From positions 1-30,982 of the forward strand of contig MSJH02000294.1 of the NCBI GenBank assembly GCA_001931875.2: a DNA stretch of 30,982 nucleotides, read 5' to 3'. Source of the DNA: Byssochlamys sp. IMV 00236 (lineage: Eukaryota > Ascomycota > Eurotiomycetes > Eurotiales > Thermoascaceae). The notes below the pieces were generated by a model. It worked only from the letters and a program-made list of their open reading frames with translations, did not search any database and had not been told where the DNA came from. The translations under genes and the position numbers were made by a program. Positions 1 through 10,037 of this stretch are shown here, one piece after another; position 1 is the first letter of the stretch, and each line of letters begins with the position of its first letter.

Positions 1-27
1 TTTTTTTTTTTTTTTTTTTTTTTTTTT
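1..27. repeat. 27-base T homopolymer at left edge
   Basis: Uninterrupted T from the first base; same length as the A run at the right edge. Confidence 0.9.
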
Positions 28-407
28 GCTATGTTCGTGATTACCCACTACTGTTTTCATGATGACTCCTCGGACATTGATCATACTGGCTTTAATGAGA
101 AAAGATGATCAAATGCTAGGTTAAAAAAGGACTAGAAAAGAAGCTCATCACGAATATATTATGCAAATCTCCCAGTGGCTACAATAATATATGCTTTCAG
201 AATGCCCGGAATAGTCACTAAAATGTAGTTATGCAGGAGAAATACTTTAGAAATGACGGTTAAACATGGCAATTTTACCTATACAGGCCCAGTGGCCGCA
301 ACAAAAACAGTGAATGTTTTTTAGGCACAAGAAGTTTTATGAGACTATCAGCTTTTGAATCGAGTAAAAGAGTAATGCAACGTGTAATTTTATTATATAA
401 ACAACTT
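1..407. other. Left edge, homopolymer and non-coding flank
   Basis: The first 27 bases are T without interruption, followed by AT-rich sequence with no convincing coding region up to the stop codon of the monooxygenase at 408. The part next to 408 is presumably that gene's 3' UTR, since the gene is on the minus strand. I see no tRNA or transposon end here. Confidence 0.6.
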
Positions 408-2406
408 CTAAGCAATATTAGCAAAGTACTGAGAGATTCTATTGCTAAAGGTAATGCCATCTGCATCACCTCGTAAGATTGTTCCGATATATCCGTCAGG
501 TCTAACAAGGACAACTTGTAGTTCGTCAGAAGGAACTACTGCCGTGTTTGTCTTGCGATGATAAGCTCTATGACACTGTGCTTGATTTAGTTTGTCAATC
601 ACTACTCTATCACTGTCTAACAACCCTTTATATGCCGATATCTGATCTACTGTACTTGTTGTAACCACGACAACATTCATAGGCGGTAAGGAATGCGCGG
701 CCTTGCTGGTTTCATTCAAGAATGCTGATACGGTTTCTACTGTGGACCTTAAATCACTTGCAAGTACCAATAGTGTAAAGGTTAGCCACAAAGGCGCAGA
801 AGGCTTGACATCTTTGACAACAACATCAAACACACGGGTTTTTTTACCAGTCGCATAGCTGTATACTTTGAAATTAGGTGCACGCATACCAGGCTGCAGC
901 ATGTATTCTTTACTAAATCTAGCCTCTTCATCAGATGGGTAAGGAGTCCAGAGTAAGAAGTTATCATCCGTTGGGTCATATTTAATACCGAAGCCAGCAG
1001 TGAAGGCACGATGCTTTTCGACTACATCACAGTAATCAGCAGCTTCATGACCCGCGGCGGCTTTTGCAGCAACTTTATCGATATTTAATACATTTTGAGC
1101 AACAGGCCATCTCTCTGCTTGATATGTTGATAAAAACTTTCTGTTCAGTTGACCTTTTTCCACCATGCATATTTTCCAAATCTAAAAATAACCCCAAGAA
1201 AAAGGTCAGCTGAATATTTACCTAACCCGAGTTTCAACTTACAAGATTAAATATATCACCAAAACCAGTGTTGACACCCTGACCAAGTGTAGGACTTTGT
1301 GAATGAGCAGCATCACCACATAAAAAGACTCTTAAATCTTCCGCATCAATTCTCTCTGCATACCTCTGTCCTACCACATATACTGACCAATACAAGACGC
1401 CCAGGAATTCTATACGATGAGGTAACAGAGCGCGCTTAGCTTCTCTTTGGATATCTTCTACTTGAATCTTGTTTCTATTGTATTGCTCTTTTCTTTGTTC
1501 ATGTTCATTTTCCGCAAAGTGCACAAAAATACGGGTCAATCCGTTTTCACGTGGGAACATACTAATGGTTTTGGCATGGTCACTTTGAACGATGCTATAG
1601 AGAGCGAGTTAGCTCCCAAATCGATATACATAAGAACTAGAACTGCTTACCATACTTCTTTTCTACTTGCAAAATTGGTTCGAATCAAGGCATCCAAGAC
1701 ACCAGCATGTGTTTCGGTTGTCTCTCCTTCATTTGAGATGCCGAGTTGACGACGGATATCACTATGGGCCCCATCACAGCCCAAGATGTATTTACACTTG
1801 ACCTCCTCGGAACCCTTTCCTTCCTCAAGATGCACCACAGTCGCGCGCATAGGGTATTCAGGATCATCGTTCACACGAGCCATCTTCATCACAGTGGCGG
1901 GACGTTCGACCTGAACATCAGATTGAGAAAGTTTGCCTTGTAAGCTTGATTCGGTGATATGTTGACCAACACATAAAAGATATCTAATAGGGTGTATAAG
2001 CACTATAGCCTTGTAGTCTGTCTTTTATACTTACTCATGCTTTGATTCAATTTCTTCAGGAACAAATGGTATCTCCTTTTGAAGGATACCGTTCAAGTAC
2101 GAAGACATTTTGTCAACTTTGACACCTGTTCTTAGCAGTTCAATTTCCAAACCTGCTCTTTCAAGAAGTTCCAATGTACGTCCATGAATCCAGTCACCTC
2201 TTCCCCAGTGGTTGGGCTCATACTCAATATCTATAAACTGTTACCATCTGTCCATGCAGTATCGACCTTAATTTACCTAATATACGAACGACGAGTCCAG
2301 CTTGAACACATAAATTAGCAGCCAACAGGCCAACGGGACCACCACCGACGACCAAGACGTCAACAGCAGAGGGTGGAGCTGGTATAGAAAGATCAGGGGT
2401 AACCAT
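408..2406 (-). CDS. FAD-dependent aromatic monooxygenase, phenol 2-monooxygenase type
   Basis: Five exons: 2406-2277, 2230-2035, 1983-1651, 1594-1243 and 1181-408; the predicted protein is 594 aa. Enzymes of this class hydroxylate aromatic rings (phenols, resorcinols and similar) using FAD, NAD(P)H and oxygen. Seen in the translation: an N-terminal dinucleotide-binding motif GGGPVG at residues 21-26 after a short lead, an HWGRGDWIHGRTLELLE segment, the DG motif in YILGCDGAHSDIRRQLG near residue 180, and the second FAD motif CGDAAHSQSPTLGQG near residue 312. The last 160 or so residues, beginning at PGMRAPNFKVYS, resemble the thioredoxin-like C-terminal domain of phenol hydroxylases. All four introns are 47-61 nt GT-AG and restore frame. 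The substrate cannot be told from sequence; a pentachlorophenol or polyketide-tailoring enzyme is an alternative. It has no pathway neighbours, so a catabolic stand-alone role is inferred. Confidence 0.85.
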
Positions 2407-3018
2407 TATAATAGTGGAATAAAAAAAAAGTAAAGAGAAAAAGATAATCTATTTAAAAGATGTCTTCAGGGACCCTTTTTTGTGTTTAATGCTTGACTTC
2501 ATCTGAAATTGTGGCATGATTTTTTACTCTGGGGCAAGTAGTACAGTGCCTTATAATTTTATTAGGCGACTGAGTTGACTTTTGACTCATTTCAGGAAGT
2601 CCGGACAGTCTACTTTTCAAGAACTGGAGGCCATTACAAAGAATGGGGTAGGTAAAAATAAGATCAGTTTAACTAGTATGACAATAGCAATGATTTAATG
2701 ATTCCTGGTGATAAAAAGCTTGTAGAGAGTTTCACTGGCCCTAGCATCTCTCTAGTCGGGTTTACACAAGTAAATAGCTGAGGGATGTTTATTATATTCG
2801 AAGCAGGTCAACTAAATGCACCGTTAAAATAAAACTGGGGGTTCAAGTTTGCTATCGATAATTTAGGCATTCGTTTTCAAATAATAAAATGTGTATGATG
2901 CAAGATATAAAGGGCAGTGATGGTTAAAATATATATTAAAAAGGGAAATAAGCATCTTCTGTTGCAGCTTTTCCTTTGGGTAGAGTATAAGCATCAGCAA
3001 GAGAAAAAAAAAAAAGCA
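2407..3018. other. Non-coding spacer upstream of the monooxygenase
   Basis: The part adjoining 2406 must hold the promoter of the minus-strand monooxygenase. An AT-rich TTTAAATA-like stretch reads toward that gene near 2450, but I do not see a canonical TATA box. The rest shows no gene or clear repeat. Confidence 0.4.
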
Positions 3019-3476
3019 TTTTCTATGCTGTGGTGTTCGTTTTAGTAACAGGTCAAGTTCTCGTTCATGTCTCCGACGTTTCCATGGCGCTCGTTTTCCG
3101 CCAATTGTGGAGTCAAGCTACCTTGCCAAAGAGCCATAGCCCCAAGAAAAGTATATCACCATTAATAAACGTATGATGCTGAAGAGCTGACTGATAACAA
3201 TGATGAAGAAATGGTCAAGATGACTATGATTGTCAGCTTAATGTCAAGCCCAAACTCAGCTACGGAGTAAAAAATCATGCCACTCAGAGTATTTTTATCA
3301 AAATGAAGGACTCTATGAAGGCGTGCTGTCTGACCAGAAGCTCTGATGTCACATTCTGCTTACTTATTAAAGCATTGCCAACTACAGAATTACGTGTCAA
3401 AAGTATAAAGGCGATTGAGGATGTTGGAAACAAATTAGACGGTGACCTATTAATAATTGTTTGCTATCGTGGTTGA
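3019..3476 (+). pseudogene. Possible decayed coding relic, several frames
   Basis: Three plus-strand reading frames read in succession as protein-like text: about 3019-3139 (contains FHGARFPPIVESSYLAKEP, then TAG), 3169-3270 (acidic, DAEELTDNNDEE, then TAA) and 3207-3476 (89 open codons containing LSYGVKNHATQSIFIKMKD, then TGA). None begins with a well-placed ATG. This is the pattern of a frameshifted transposon- or repeat-derived gene, but I cannot name a family. It may also be chance in AT-rich DNA; low confidence. Confidence 0.3.
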
Positions 3477-3727
3477 TCGTCTGTTGGTGTTTTAAAAGAA
3501 ACTTTGTATACAAATAAAGTCCAAGTCAAAATATGAAATCAGAGCATTAAAAGTTTATATCACAAAAGACACAAAAGAAGACATCTGATAGGTAAGTTCT
3601 TAATAACAGTTGATAGCAATCTTGCATTAAGAATCAAAAGGATGTACATTGAATAAAATAACAAATAGGGAATGTGTAAAGTGTATAAATAACTATAAAA
3701 GGGAGGGTTGAAAGGGTAGTGTTTTGG

Positions 3728-3803
3728 ATATATAAATAATATGTGTGTATATATGCGTATATATATATATATAAATATATGTATATATATATATATATAA
3801 AAG
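3728..3803. repeat. TA-rich microsatellite
   Basis: Alternating TA with short interruptions, lying in the 3' flank of the 527-residue minus-strand gene. It produces the Ile/Tyr-rich open frames nearby, which are not genes. Confidence 0.8.
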
Positions 3804-3842
3804 TGAATATATGTATACAAAGGATAATACAATAGAAAGATA

Positions 3843-5426
3843 TTAAACAACTGCTTGCAGTTTTACGCGGTTTCTCCAATCCAACATGGATTCTGCTCCA
3901 ACTAACAACACTTTCCATATTTTGAAAACACAACTCACAAAACCAGTAAAGCTCTTTTCATTCTCTTCCTCGTGATATGTTTGTGCTATATCCATCGCTG
4001 TCCATGCTGCATTAACAAAGCTGATTGATACGCTCATGATGGAAGGAATATTCTTTTGCTCATATGAATGATTCAGAGGTAATAAAGTACCATAAGAGAC
4101 AGATCTTGTTGTAGTGCCAGTAGTAACAATATTGCTCATTTGCTGAGAATAAATCTGGTGATTTTCTGTTTCTTCTTCCATCATATCAGCTAAAGACTGA
4201 TAGGATTCGCTTGAATGGCGCGATAATATTTTTTCTGAATCGTCAGAATTGTTGTGTGCAGAATTTGGTTCATGCGCATGGTAACTGGTATTCTCCATAT
4301 CTTCTTGGCTGACATCGTCATTACTTCTACCATCATCGCAGCTACTACTATCATCGCCATCACTGCTACTACTACTACTATTACTGCTACTACTGCTACT
4401 GCTGCTATTACTATTATGGTTATTGTGGCTCAGGATACCGTTACTATCATTCATTTTGTTATCCCGCTCCTTATTTTCAAGATTTGTTGGCTGCTGTTGT
4501 TGCTCTTCATAAATAGCTGATTTCATGGATTTCAAGTCAGCCGAGCGATACCAGTTTAGAATTTCAGGAGACATGGAAATACCCGTACTTTTGTACTCGG
4601 CTTGGTGATTACTACTCTGTGTATTCCGATAATCTTCTTCATCCTCTTCTTCCTCTTCTTCCTTAACCACTTGAAGTTGAGTATGAAAGCTGGTATATCT
4701 CCTCTGTTTGTCTCCTTCCTCTTCATCATCTTCATCCAAATCTGGATTAACAACATGTAGTGTGAGTCCGTTGCCATTGTATTTACTATGACCCATCCAT
4801 GTGTTTTCATCCATGATAAGAGATGAGGTATGTATCGATTCTTCATCTTCAACAAACTGAGAGGTGTCTGGGGCAGGGGCACTCATGACAATGACACCTT
4901 CATCACCAATAATAAAAGTATCGTCATCATAATAATCATAATCGTCGTCATCATCTTCTTCATCATTATGATTGGCATATTCATTGGAATAATAATCATA
5001 TCCATTAGGTTGTTGTATATTATGATTAGTTGCATTATTAGTATTGAAATTAGTGTCGTTAACCATTTGATGAGGGGTATAAATAAAATCTCCTTCAGTC
5101 ATCATCACTTTTGGATGTATCACTGGAAATCGTAATAGTATCTGCTGTGATTTGCTAAAGACACTGTGGATAAGCCAGTTTTCTAAAAATGTATAAGGCG
5201 GCTTCTTTCTGAAACTTGGATTATTCTGACGCGATATTTTATGACAAGTGGTATAAAATGTCTTATTGGCCAAATAAAATGGATCATCCTCTACTACAGA
5301 GCTACTGTCTAGCATTAGATCATATTCTTCACTTATTGGTTCTTCTTCTTTTGGTATATAATAGCTTTCTTCTTTTGTTGTTTGTTCTTCTTCTTTATCA
5401 GCTTGTTCGTTGGAATGACTAATCAT
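3843..5426 (-). CDS. Hypothetical acidic, Ser-rich low-complexity protein (527 aa)
   Basis: A single uninterrupted frame. I do not recognise a family. From the N-terminus: a Glu-rich leader (about 1-50); a more ordered, non-repetitive block (about 50-108, including FYLANKTFYTTCHKISRQNN and a basic/aromatic stretch FRKKPPYTFLENW); Asn/Asp and Tyr tracts (about 120-170); two acidic tracts (about 230-270); poly-Gln; a long Ser run (about 345-365) with Asp/Ser flanks; and a final block of about 80 residues (IPSIMSVSISFVNAAW to the end) that is hydrophobic or amphipathic with several Trp. The two ordered ends separated by about 330 disordered residues suggest a tether or adaptor, but that is inference. 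The frame is long for such AT-rich DNA and its codon bias is consistent, so it is very probably a gene. Triplet-repeat DNA underlies the tracts and may vary between strains. Confidence 0.7.
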   Translation of the reverse strand: MISHSNEQADKEEEQTTKEESYYIPKEEEPISEEYDLMLDSSSVVEDDPFYLANKTFYTTCHKISRQNNPSFRKKPPYTFLENWLIHSVFSKSQQILLRFPVIHPKVMMTEGDFIYTPHQMVNDTNFNTNNATNHNIQQPNGYDYYSNEYANHNDEEDDDDDYDYYDDDTFIIGDEGVIVMSAPAPDTSQFVEDEESIHTSSLIMDENTWMGHSKYNGNGLTLHVVNPDLDEDDEEEGDKQRRYTSFHTQLQVVKEEEEEEDEEDYRNTQSSNHQAEYKSTGISMSPEILNWYRSADLKSMKSAIYEEQQQQPTNLENKERDNKMNDSNGILSHNNHNSNSSSSSSSSNSSSSSSDGDDSSSCDDGRSNDDVSQEDMENTSYHAHEPNSAHNNSDDSEKILSRHSSESYQSLADMMEEETENHQIYSQQMSNIVTTGTTTRSVSYGTLLPLNHSYEQKNIPSIMSVSISFVNAAWTAMDIAQTYHEEENEKSFTGFVSCVFKIWKVLLVGAESMLDWRNRVKLQAVV

Positions 5427-5531
5427 TAGTTTGCAAGATTAAAGAAAAGTTTTTGTTTTTTATGTGTTGCGTATATAGAGTTTTATAGTATATACAAATG
5501 TTTATTAATAAAAGAAAGAAGAAGAAAAAAA

Positions 5532-5551
5532 AGAGAGAGAGAGAGAGAGAA
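5532..5551. repeat. (AG)n microsatellite
   Basis: About ten AG dinucleotides 105-125 bp upstream of the orphan gene's start on the minus strand, where it reads as a pyrimidine tract; such tracts are common in fungal 5' flanks. Confidence 0.8.
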
Positions 5552-5748
5552 AAGAGAGAAAAGCCTCCAAAGTTTGGAAAATATTTTTTTTTTTTTAGTT
5601 GGTGAAACAAGTCTTACAAAGAAGAATATACAAATGAAAGATTGTTATCTTTTTTGTCTTTAAAACTCTTTGTTGAAGCTATTTTTATTTTCTCTACTTC
5701 CTTTCTTTATTCACTTTAGTTTTTATTTTACTCTTGTTCCTGAAAAAA

Positions 5749-5770
5749 ATAATAATAATAATAATAATAA
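5749..5770. repeat. (AAT)n microsatellite
   Basis: About seven AAT trinucleotides in the divergent spacer. Confidence 0.8.
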
Positions 5771-6396
5771 AAAACAGGAACGGACATTCAAAAAGATTAG
5801 TCTCTTGGTTCTTTTCTAAGAAAGTGTAGCCTTACTTGTCTCAAAAAGCGTACAAAGATGAATTTCTATAGATTTGTAAAGCTTTATGTGTAACAGTTAC
5901 TATATGTGTGTGTGTGAGAGAGAGCAAAAGAAGACTGATTGTACATGAGAATGACAAAGTCGTAACCTTACCTTTTTTTATTATAAACTGTATTACATAT
6001 GTTATTATGCTACTTTTCATTTATGATCCATTATTGTTGACTAATTTAATATAGTCAAGGCAAGTCATTATAGGACTGACTTCATTATGACGAACTTACA
6101 GAGCTGTTGACCAAACAAGTGAGTTCTCACATCTAAAATACATCTATACTCTTGGATCATAAATATATTGAATAAAGATCATCAGCAAATAATAGCTGAC
6201 CTATGTGTATCATCACTATGACAACTCAGGAGTGTGCAATGATTATGGTTGCTATGAATAATGTTCCCCCCAAAAAAAAGCAGTGATGATCTTTTCCTAT
6301 TGGGTGGTTTCCCCATGACATTAAGGGGCATATTTTTTGATTTTGTTTGATTATCCGACCATCTTTTTCCCTGTCTTTATTTTTCCAAAAAAGGGG

Positions 6397-6402
6397 TATA
6401 AA
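6397..6402 (+). promoter_or_regulatory. TATA box of the mitochondrial carrier gene
   Basis: A TATAAA in a GGGG-TATAAA-G context, 54 bp upstream of the ATG at 6451. Similar TATA-to-ATG spacing occurs at the Hsp70 gene and at the partial gene on the right edge. Confidence 0.55.
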
Positions 6403-6450
6403 GAAACAGATAGAAAGAGGAAAGAGGGGGAGTGTATATGATATATCAGA

Positions 6451-7889
6451 ATGAATCCACCTTCTAACACTTGGAGTTTACAACAACTCTTTGGATTTCT
6501 TGATCAAAATAAAGACGGTATCATTGATTTCCATGATATTCTTGCAGTTTGTAATTCACCCAATATACATGTCGACCAAGTAAGAACTCATCAGTTGTTA
6601 CATGTTCAAGTCTAACGCTTTTTCTTCCTGTAGGAAACGTTACTCGACATTCAAACAAAACTATCAAATAAGCTTATAGAAAAAGAAATCAATTTCTCAG
6701 AGTTTGTCTTCTTGCTTACAAACCACTCTATTGTCGATCACATAAAATCGGAACACCTCGGAAAAATCATGGATATTGTAGTCACTCATACCATCACATC
6801 CTCAGAGCCAAGTGTATTGGATCGATATAAGGCCATGTTGACCTCAGATACCATGAAGCATCTTATATCAGGCGCTATCGCCGGCGCCCTTTCACGCACG
6901 GTCGTTAGTCCAATGGAGAGAATGAAAATTCTATTTCAGGTATAATGCAGGCTACACACATTTGAAATCACATGAACATTTATATTGTTATTTTAGGTCC
7001 AAGGTCCTGAAACAGCTGCATATACTGGCATCTGGTCTACATTAAGCAAAATTTGGAAAGAAGAGGGGTTCAGGGGGTTTATGAGAGGAAATGGCACTAA
7101 TGTCATCCGTATGGTTCCTTACAGCGCTTCTCAATTTGCTGCTTATGAACAACTCAAATCTATCTTGATGGAACCAGGTAAAACTGAACTGGATACTCCC
7201 AGAAGATTAGTGGCCGGGGCCTTTGCAGGTACCGTCTCTGTTGCTTGTACGTACCCTTTAGATTTAGTACGTACAAGATTATCTATCCAATCAGCTACAT
7301 TCAAACATGATGTATCAACACCCAAAAAATTGCCAGGTATCTTTCCTACCATGCGTCTTATCTATCAAACAGAGGGTGGGATTCGTGGACTATACAGAGG
7401 ACTATGGCCAACGACACTAGTAGGTGATATTGACCATTGTCCAAGATAACAGAGAAATAACATATAAATAGGGAGTGGCACCTTATGTAGCGTTAAATTT
7501 CCAATGCTATGAGGTCTTGAAAGAATACCTAATACCTATTGGCGATCATAGTCAAGGAAATATCAGAAAGCTATTCTGTGGCGCATTAGCCGGATCCATT
7601 GCTCAAACTATTATTTATCCTTTAGGTAAGCCTATATTCTTGGATTTCACTCGTACTTTACTCACATAAAAAAAAAGATGTACTTAGACGACGATTCCAA
7701 GTGAGTGGAATGAATACAATGGACTATCAGTATAAAGGTACATGGCATGCCTTGAAGACAATGACACAAAAGGAAGGAATCAAATCCTTATATCGTGGCC
7801 TACTGCCAAACTATCTAAAAGTTGCCCCTGCTATGGGTGTAACGTTTTATTCTTATGAACTGTGTAAAGAAATTATGCATGCAAACTAA
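6451..7889 (+). CDS. Mitochondrial carrier with N-terminal EF-hand module
   Basis: Five exons: 6451-6579, 6634-6939, 6997-7419, 7472-7625 and 7678-7889; 407 aa. The C-terminal ~290 residues are a six-helix SLC25 carrier with three signatures: SPMERMK (136-141), YPLDLVRTRL (about 230) and YPLDVLRRRF in the last exon. The carrier part most resembles yeast YPR011C (reported to move adenosine 5'-phosphosulfate and its 3'-phospho form) in motifs such as LSRTVVSPMERMKILFQVQ and PTTLGVAPYVALNF; SLC25A42/SLC25A16 types are alternatives. Residues 18-29 form an EF-hand loop (D-x-N-x-D-G-x-I-D-x-x-D), followed by a degenerate second hand ending INFSEFVFLL. Calcium control like that of SCaMC/Sal1 carriers is inferred; loop position 12 is Asp, not the usual Glu, which weakens calcium affinity in some EF-hands. 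The last intron was placed by restoring the third signature. It converges on ARPC1. Confidence 0.9.
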
Positions 7890-7918
7890 TTCGTGTACAT
7901 TTTTTTTAGAGAATTCTT

Positions 7919-7924
7919 AATAAA
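7919..7924 (+). terminator. AATAAA polyadenylation signal
   Basis: An AATAAA 30 bp after the carrier stop codon, inside the 57-bp gap before the ARPC1 stop. The transcripts of the two genes probably overlap at their 3' ends. Confidence 0.45.
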
Positions 7925-7946
7925 CCAATCTTGTTTTATTTTCTTT

Positions 7947-9331
7947 TTAGATTTTAAGTGAAGCAAGGTCTGCAACCAATTGAGTAGGATCAAAATCCCA
8001 AATGACTACTTTACCATCTGCGCCACAAGTAGAAAATTTGGTAACATTGGTGCGATCCCCTTCATAAGCACGGATTTCACTATTGTAATGATGAGATGTG
8101 GGCTATAAACAGAATGAGATGAGCTTACATAATGGTATTTTGATGAACAGTATTCAAAGCAGTATCATCTTCTGCTTCTCCACGGGAATCCATTGTCTTG
8201 AATCGGGCTAGAATGGATGAGGATTGGGAGGTCTTTTTGCGCCCGGTATCTAAAGATCCAGCATAGCGCCTACCGAGAAATATGAGTTTCTCTATTTCAC
8301 AATATCACTACTTCATACCAATCACGACCATCCTTTGTTTCGTATAAAATGGGTGCACAATCAAAACCAGCAGCGATAATTTGCTGCTCGTTTGCCCAAA
8401 TAAGAGAGCGGAAGGGAAGCGTGTTGCTTGGAATGGTCAATACGGTATGGTTTCCATCAGCAGAGGGATAGGCAACATTAATAGATGAGTCATGGCCAGC
8501 AAAAGCGAGCGCGTCACCAGAAGGAGAAAAGGCGACTGAGTGAACCCAACCACCTCTGCCATTGCTGAATTCACCACATACCGTGTTGAAAGGCAATTTG
8601 TCACCCCATACACTTGGAGAAGGCCTAAAAACAAGTGTTGAGTGTTGACCGTTGATATGTAGTGCTTTTTTTTTTACTTCTTGTCAAGTCCTTTAATAAA
8701 GGATGAAAAGACACGAGCCTTCATATCAGCTGAACCAGCTGCCAATAAGACACCATTAGGGTGCCAGTCAATAGATAGAACAGTGCTACGAATGGGTTTC
8801 TTCAAGTGTTTACTAGCCCACCAATCATTATCTCCTTCGAAATAACAGACGGAGATACAGCGGGCACCACTGGCAACAGCAAACTTTTGTTCATCGGGTG
8901 ACCAACGAACGAAGGTAGCTGCACGATTGATACGTAACAAGACAAGTCCTGGCTTCCAAACACCTCCTTCATTTGTCCAGACGTAAGCGTTTCTATCTTG
9001 TGAACAGGTAACGATACGATTTGTTTTAGGCGCAAAATCAATGCTTGTAATTACTTTATCGTGCTATATGATGTCAGCTAGGTGTTTTTAAACATCTCCT
9101 CTTCTATTTATATAGATATATTACTCCTTTTAAAGTAGCTTCCAACTTTGAATTAGAGTGTCCATATTGGTAAATGAAGGCATCATTTGTATTTTGACAA
9201 ACAACCAGTTCTATACAAAGTCATCATCTGTGTCTCCTTTTTTCTTTTTAGTATATTCACTTACGGTCCTTGTTAAAAGAATGAGCAGTAATAGGAGCGT
9301 TTGTTAATTCGTAAATATCAGGTGAAGACAT
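7947..9331 (-). CDS. ARC40: Arp2/3 complex subunit 1 (ARPC1), WD40 protein
   Basis: Six exons: 9331-9265, 9210-9125, 9063-8678, 8624-8319, 8269-8129 and 8079-7947; 372 aa, matching the usual ARPC1 length. ARPC1 is the beta-propeller subunit of Arp2/3, which nucleates branched actin at endocytic patches. WD-type repeats are visible: [93 protein letters not shown], and the final [11 protein letters not shown]. The [21 protein letters not shown] segment is the family's inserted loop before the last blade. The last intron is taken as 49 nt; an earlier AG would give an impossible 26-nt intron in the wrong phase. The start at 9331 is the first ATG giving the conserved N-terminus; an upstream in-frame ATG gives an unrelated lead. 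Confidence 0.93.
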
Positions 9332-10037
9332 AATAAAAGAGGACTCTTGGCAGTCTACTCTTGGGAGGTTAATAGTATAAAAAAGGTAATAAATTGTTCG
9401 CGCTTTCTCTCTTCTACATGAAAAATAAGCGGAGATAAAGTTGGAGGCATGACGTTTTGATGAATGACCACAGTGACTGAAATGATGCACCTGAGTCAGA
9501 AAGTAGGATTATATAGAGCCATGATAACGTTGACATCAGTAGATAATATCTGGTTATAAAGACTCTTTTTAAAGAGAAGAAGAGATGATTCATGTTTAAC
9601 ATTTTGAATCAGAATATATTTGACAGGTTAAGAAAAAACTGTCTATTGACCCACATCGCTTTTGAAGGGGACTTGTTCAAATACTAAAGAAGGTCGTTGA
9701 TCTAAAACAGTCAAGGGACACTGTGTCACAAACTTTAATTTCCAAAAAGTATAAAATTGTTTTCAAGTTTCTTGTTGCGTATAAGAAATAGATTTGATCA
9801 CACATAAAAACGTATTCTTTAACGAAAGAAAGAGACAAAGAAAGAAGAAATGATGACCATATACACAAACACACGTATTTTATCGTCAAGTGGGACAGAA
9901 TATCATCTATTTAAAGGACAATCAAATTTCTTTATGCGCAAATTTTGTCAGTCAGAAAAAGGATAGACCTTTTTCCCTTTTATTTTTCTTTCTTTCTTTC
10001 TTTTTTTATATTTATACAGCCTTTATATAACAAGTAT
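9332..10037. other. Divergent spacer between ARPC1 and the methyltransferase
   Basis: Holds both promoters. It contains a CTTT-type pyrimidine run at 9988-10007 just upstream of the methyltransferase, followed by TATA-like sequence (TTTATATAAC near 10021) only about 15 bp before the ATG at 10038, so a later start cannot be excluded. No gene is seen. Confidence 0.55.
9988..10007. repeat. (CTTT)n pyrimidine tract
   Basis: A short tandem CTTT run ending in poly-T in the 5' flank of the methyltransferase. Confidence 0.7.

Larger units (their letters stand above)
5427..6396. other. Divergent intergenic spacer with simple repeats
   Basis: Separates the minus-strand orphan gene from the plus-strand carrier, so it should hold both promoters. 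It contains an AG run near 5532-5551, an AAT run at 5749-5770 and a TG/AG run near 5905-5925. The rest is AT-rich with no gene seen. Confidence 0.6.

Noticed and set aside
408..1009. Small minus-strand frames inside the monooxygenase last exon
   Set aside because: Out-of-frame shadows of the clear thioredoxin-like C-terminal domain.
3560..3933. Ile/Tyr-rich minus-strand open frames
   Set aside because: Produced by the TA microsatellite; not gene-like.
8103..8128. A 26-nt intron in ARPC1 ending at the first AG
   Set aside because: Wrong phase and too short; the next AG gives a 49-nt intron and restores the conserved NTIIEIRAY.
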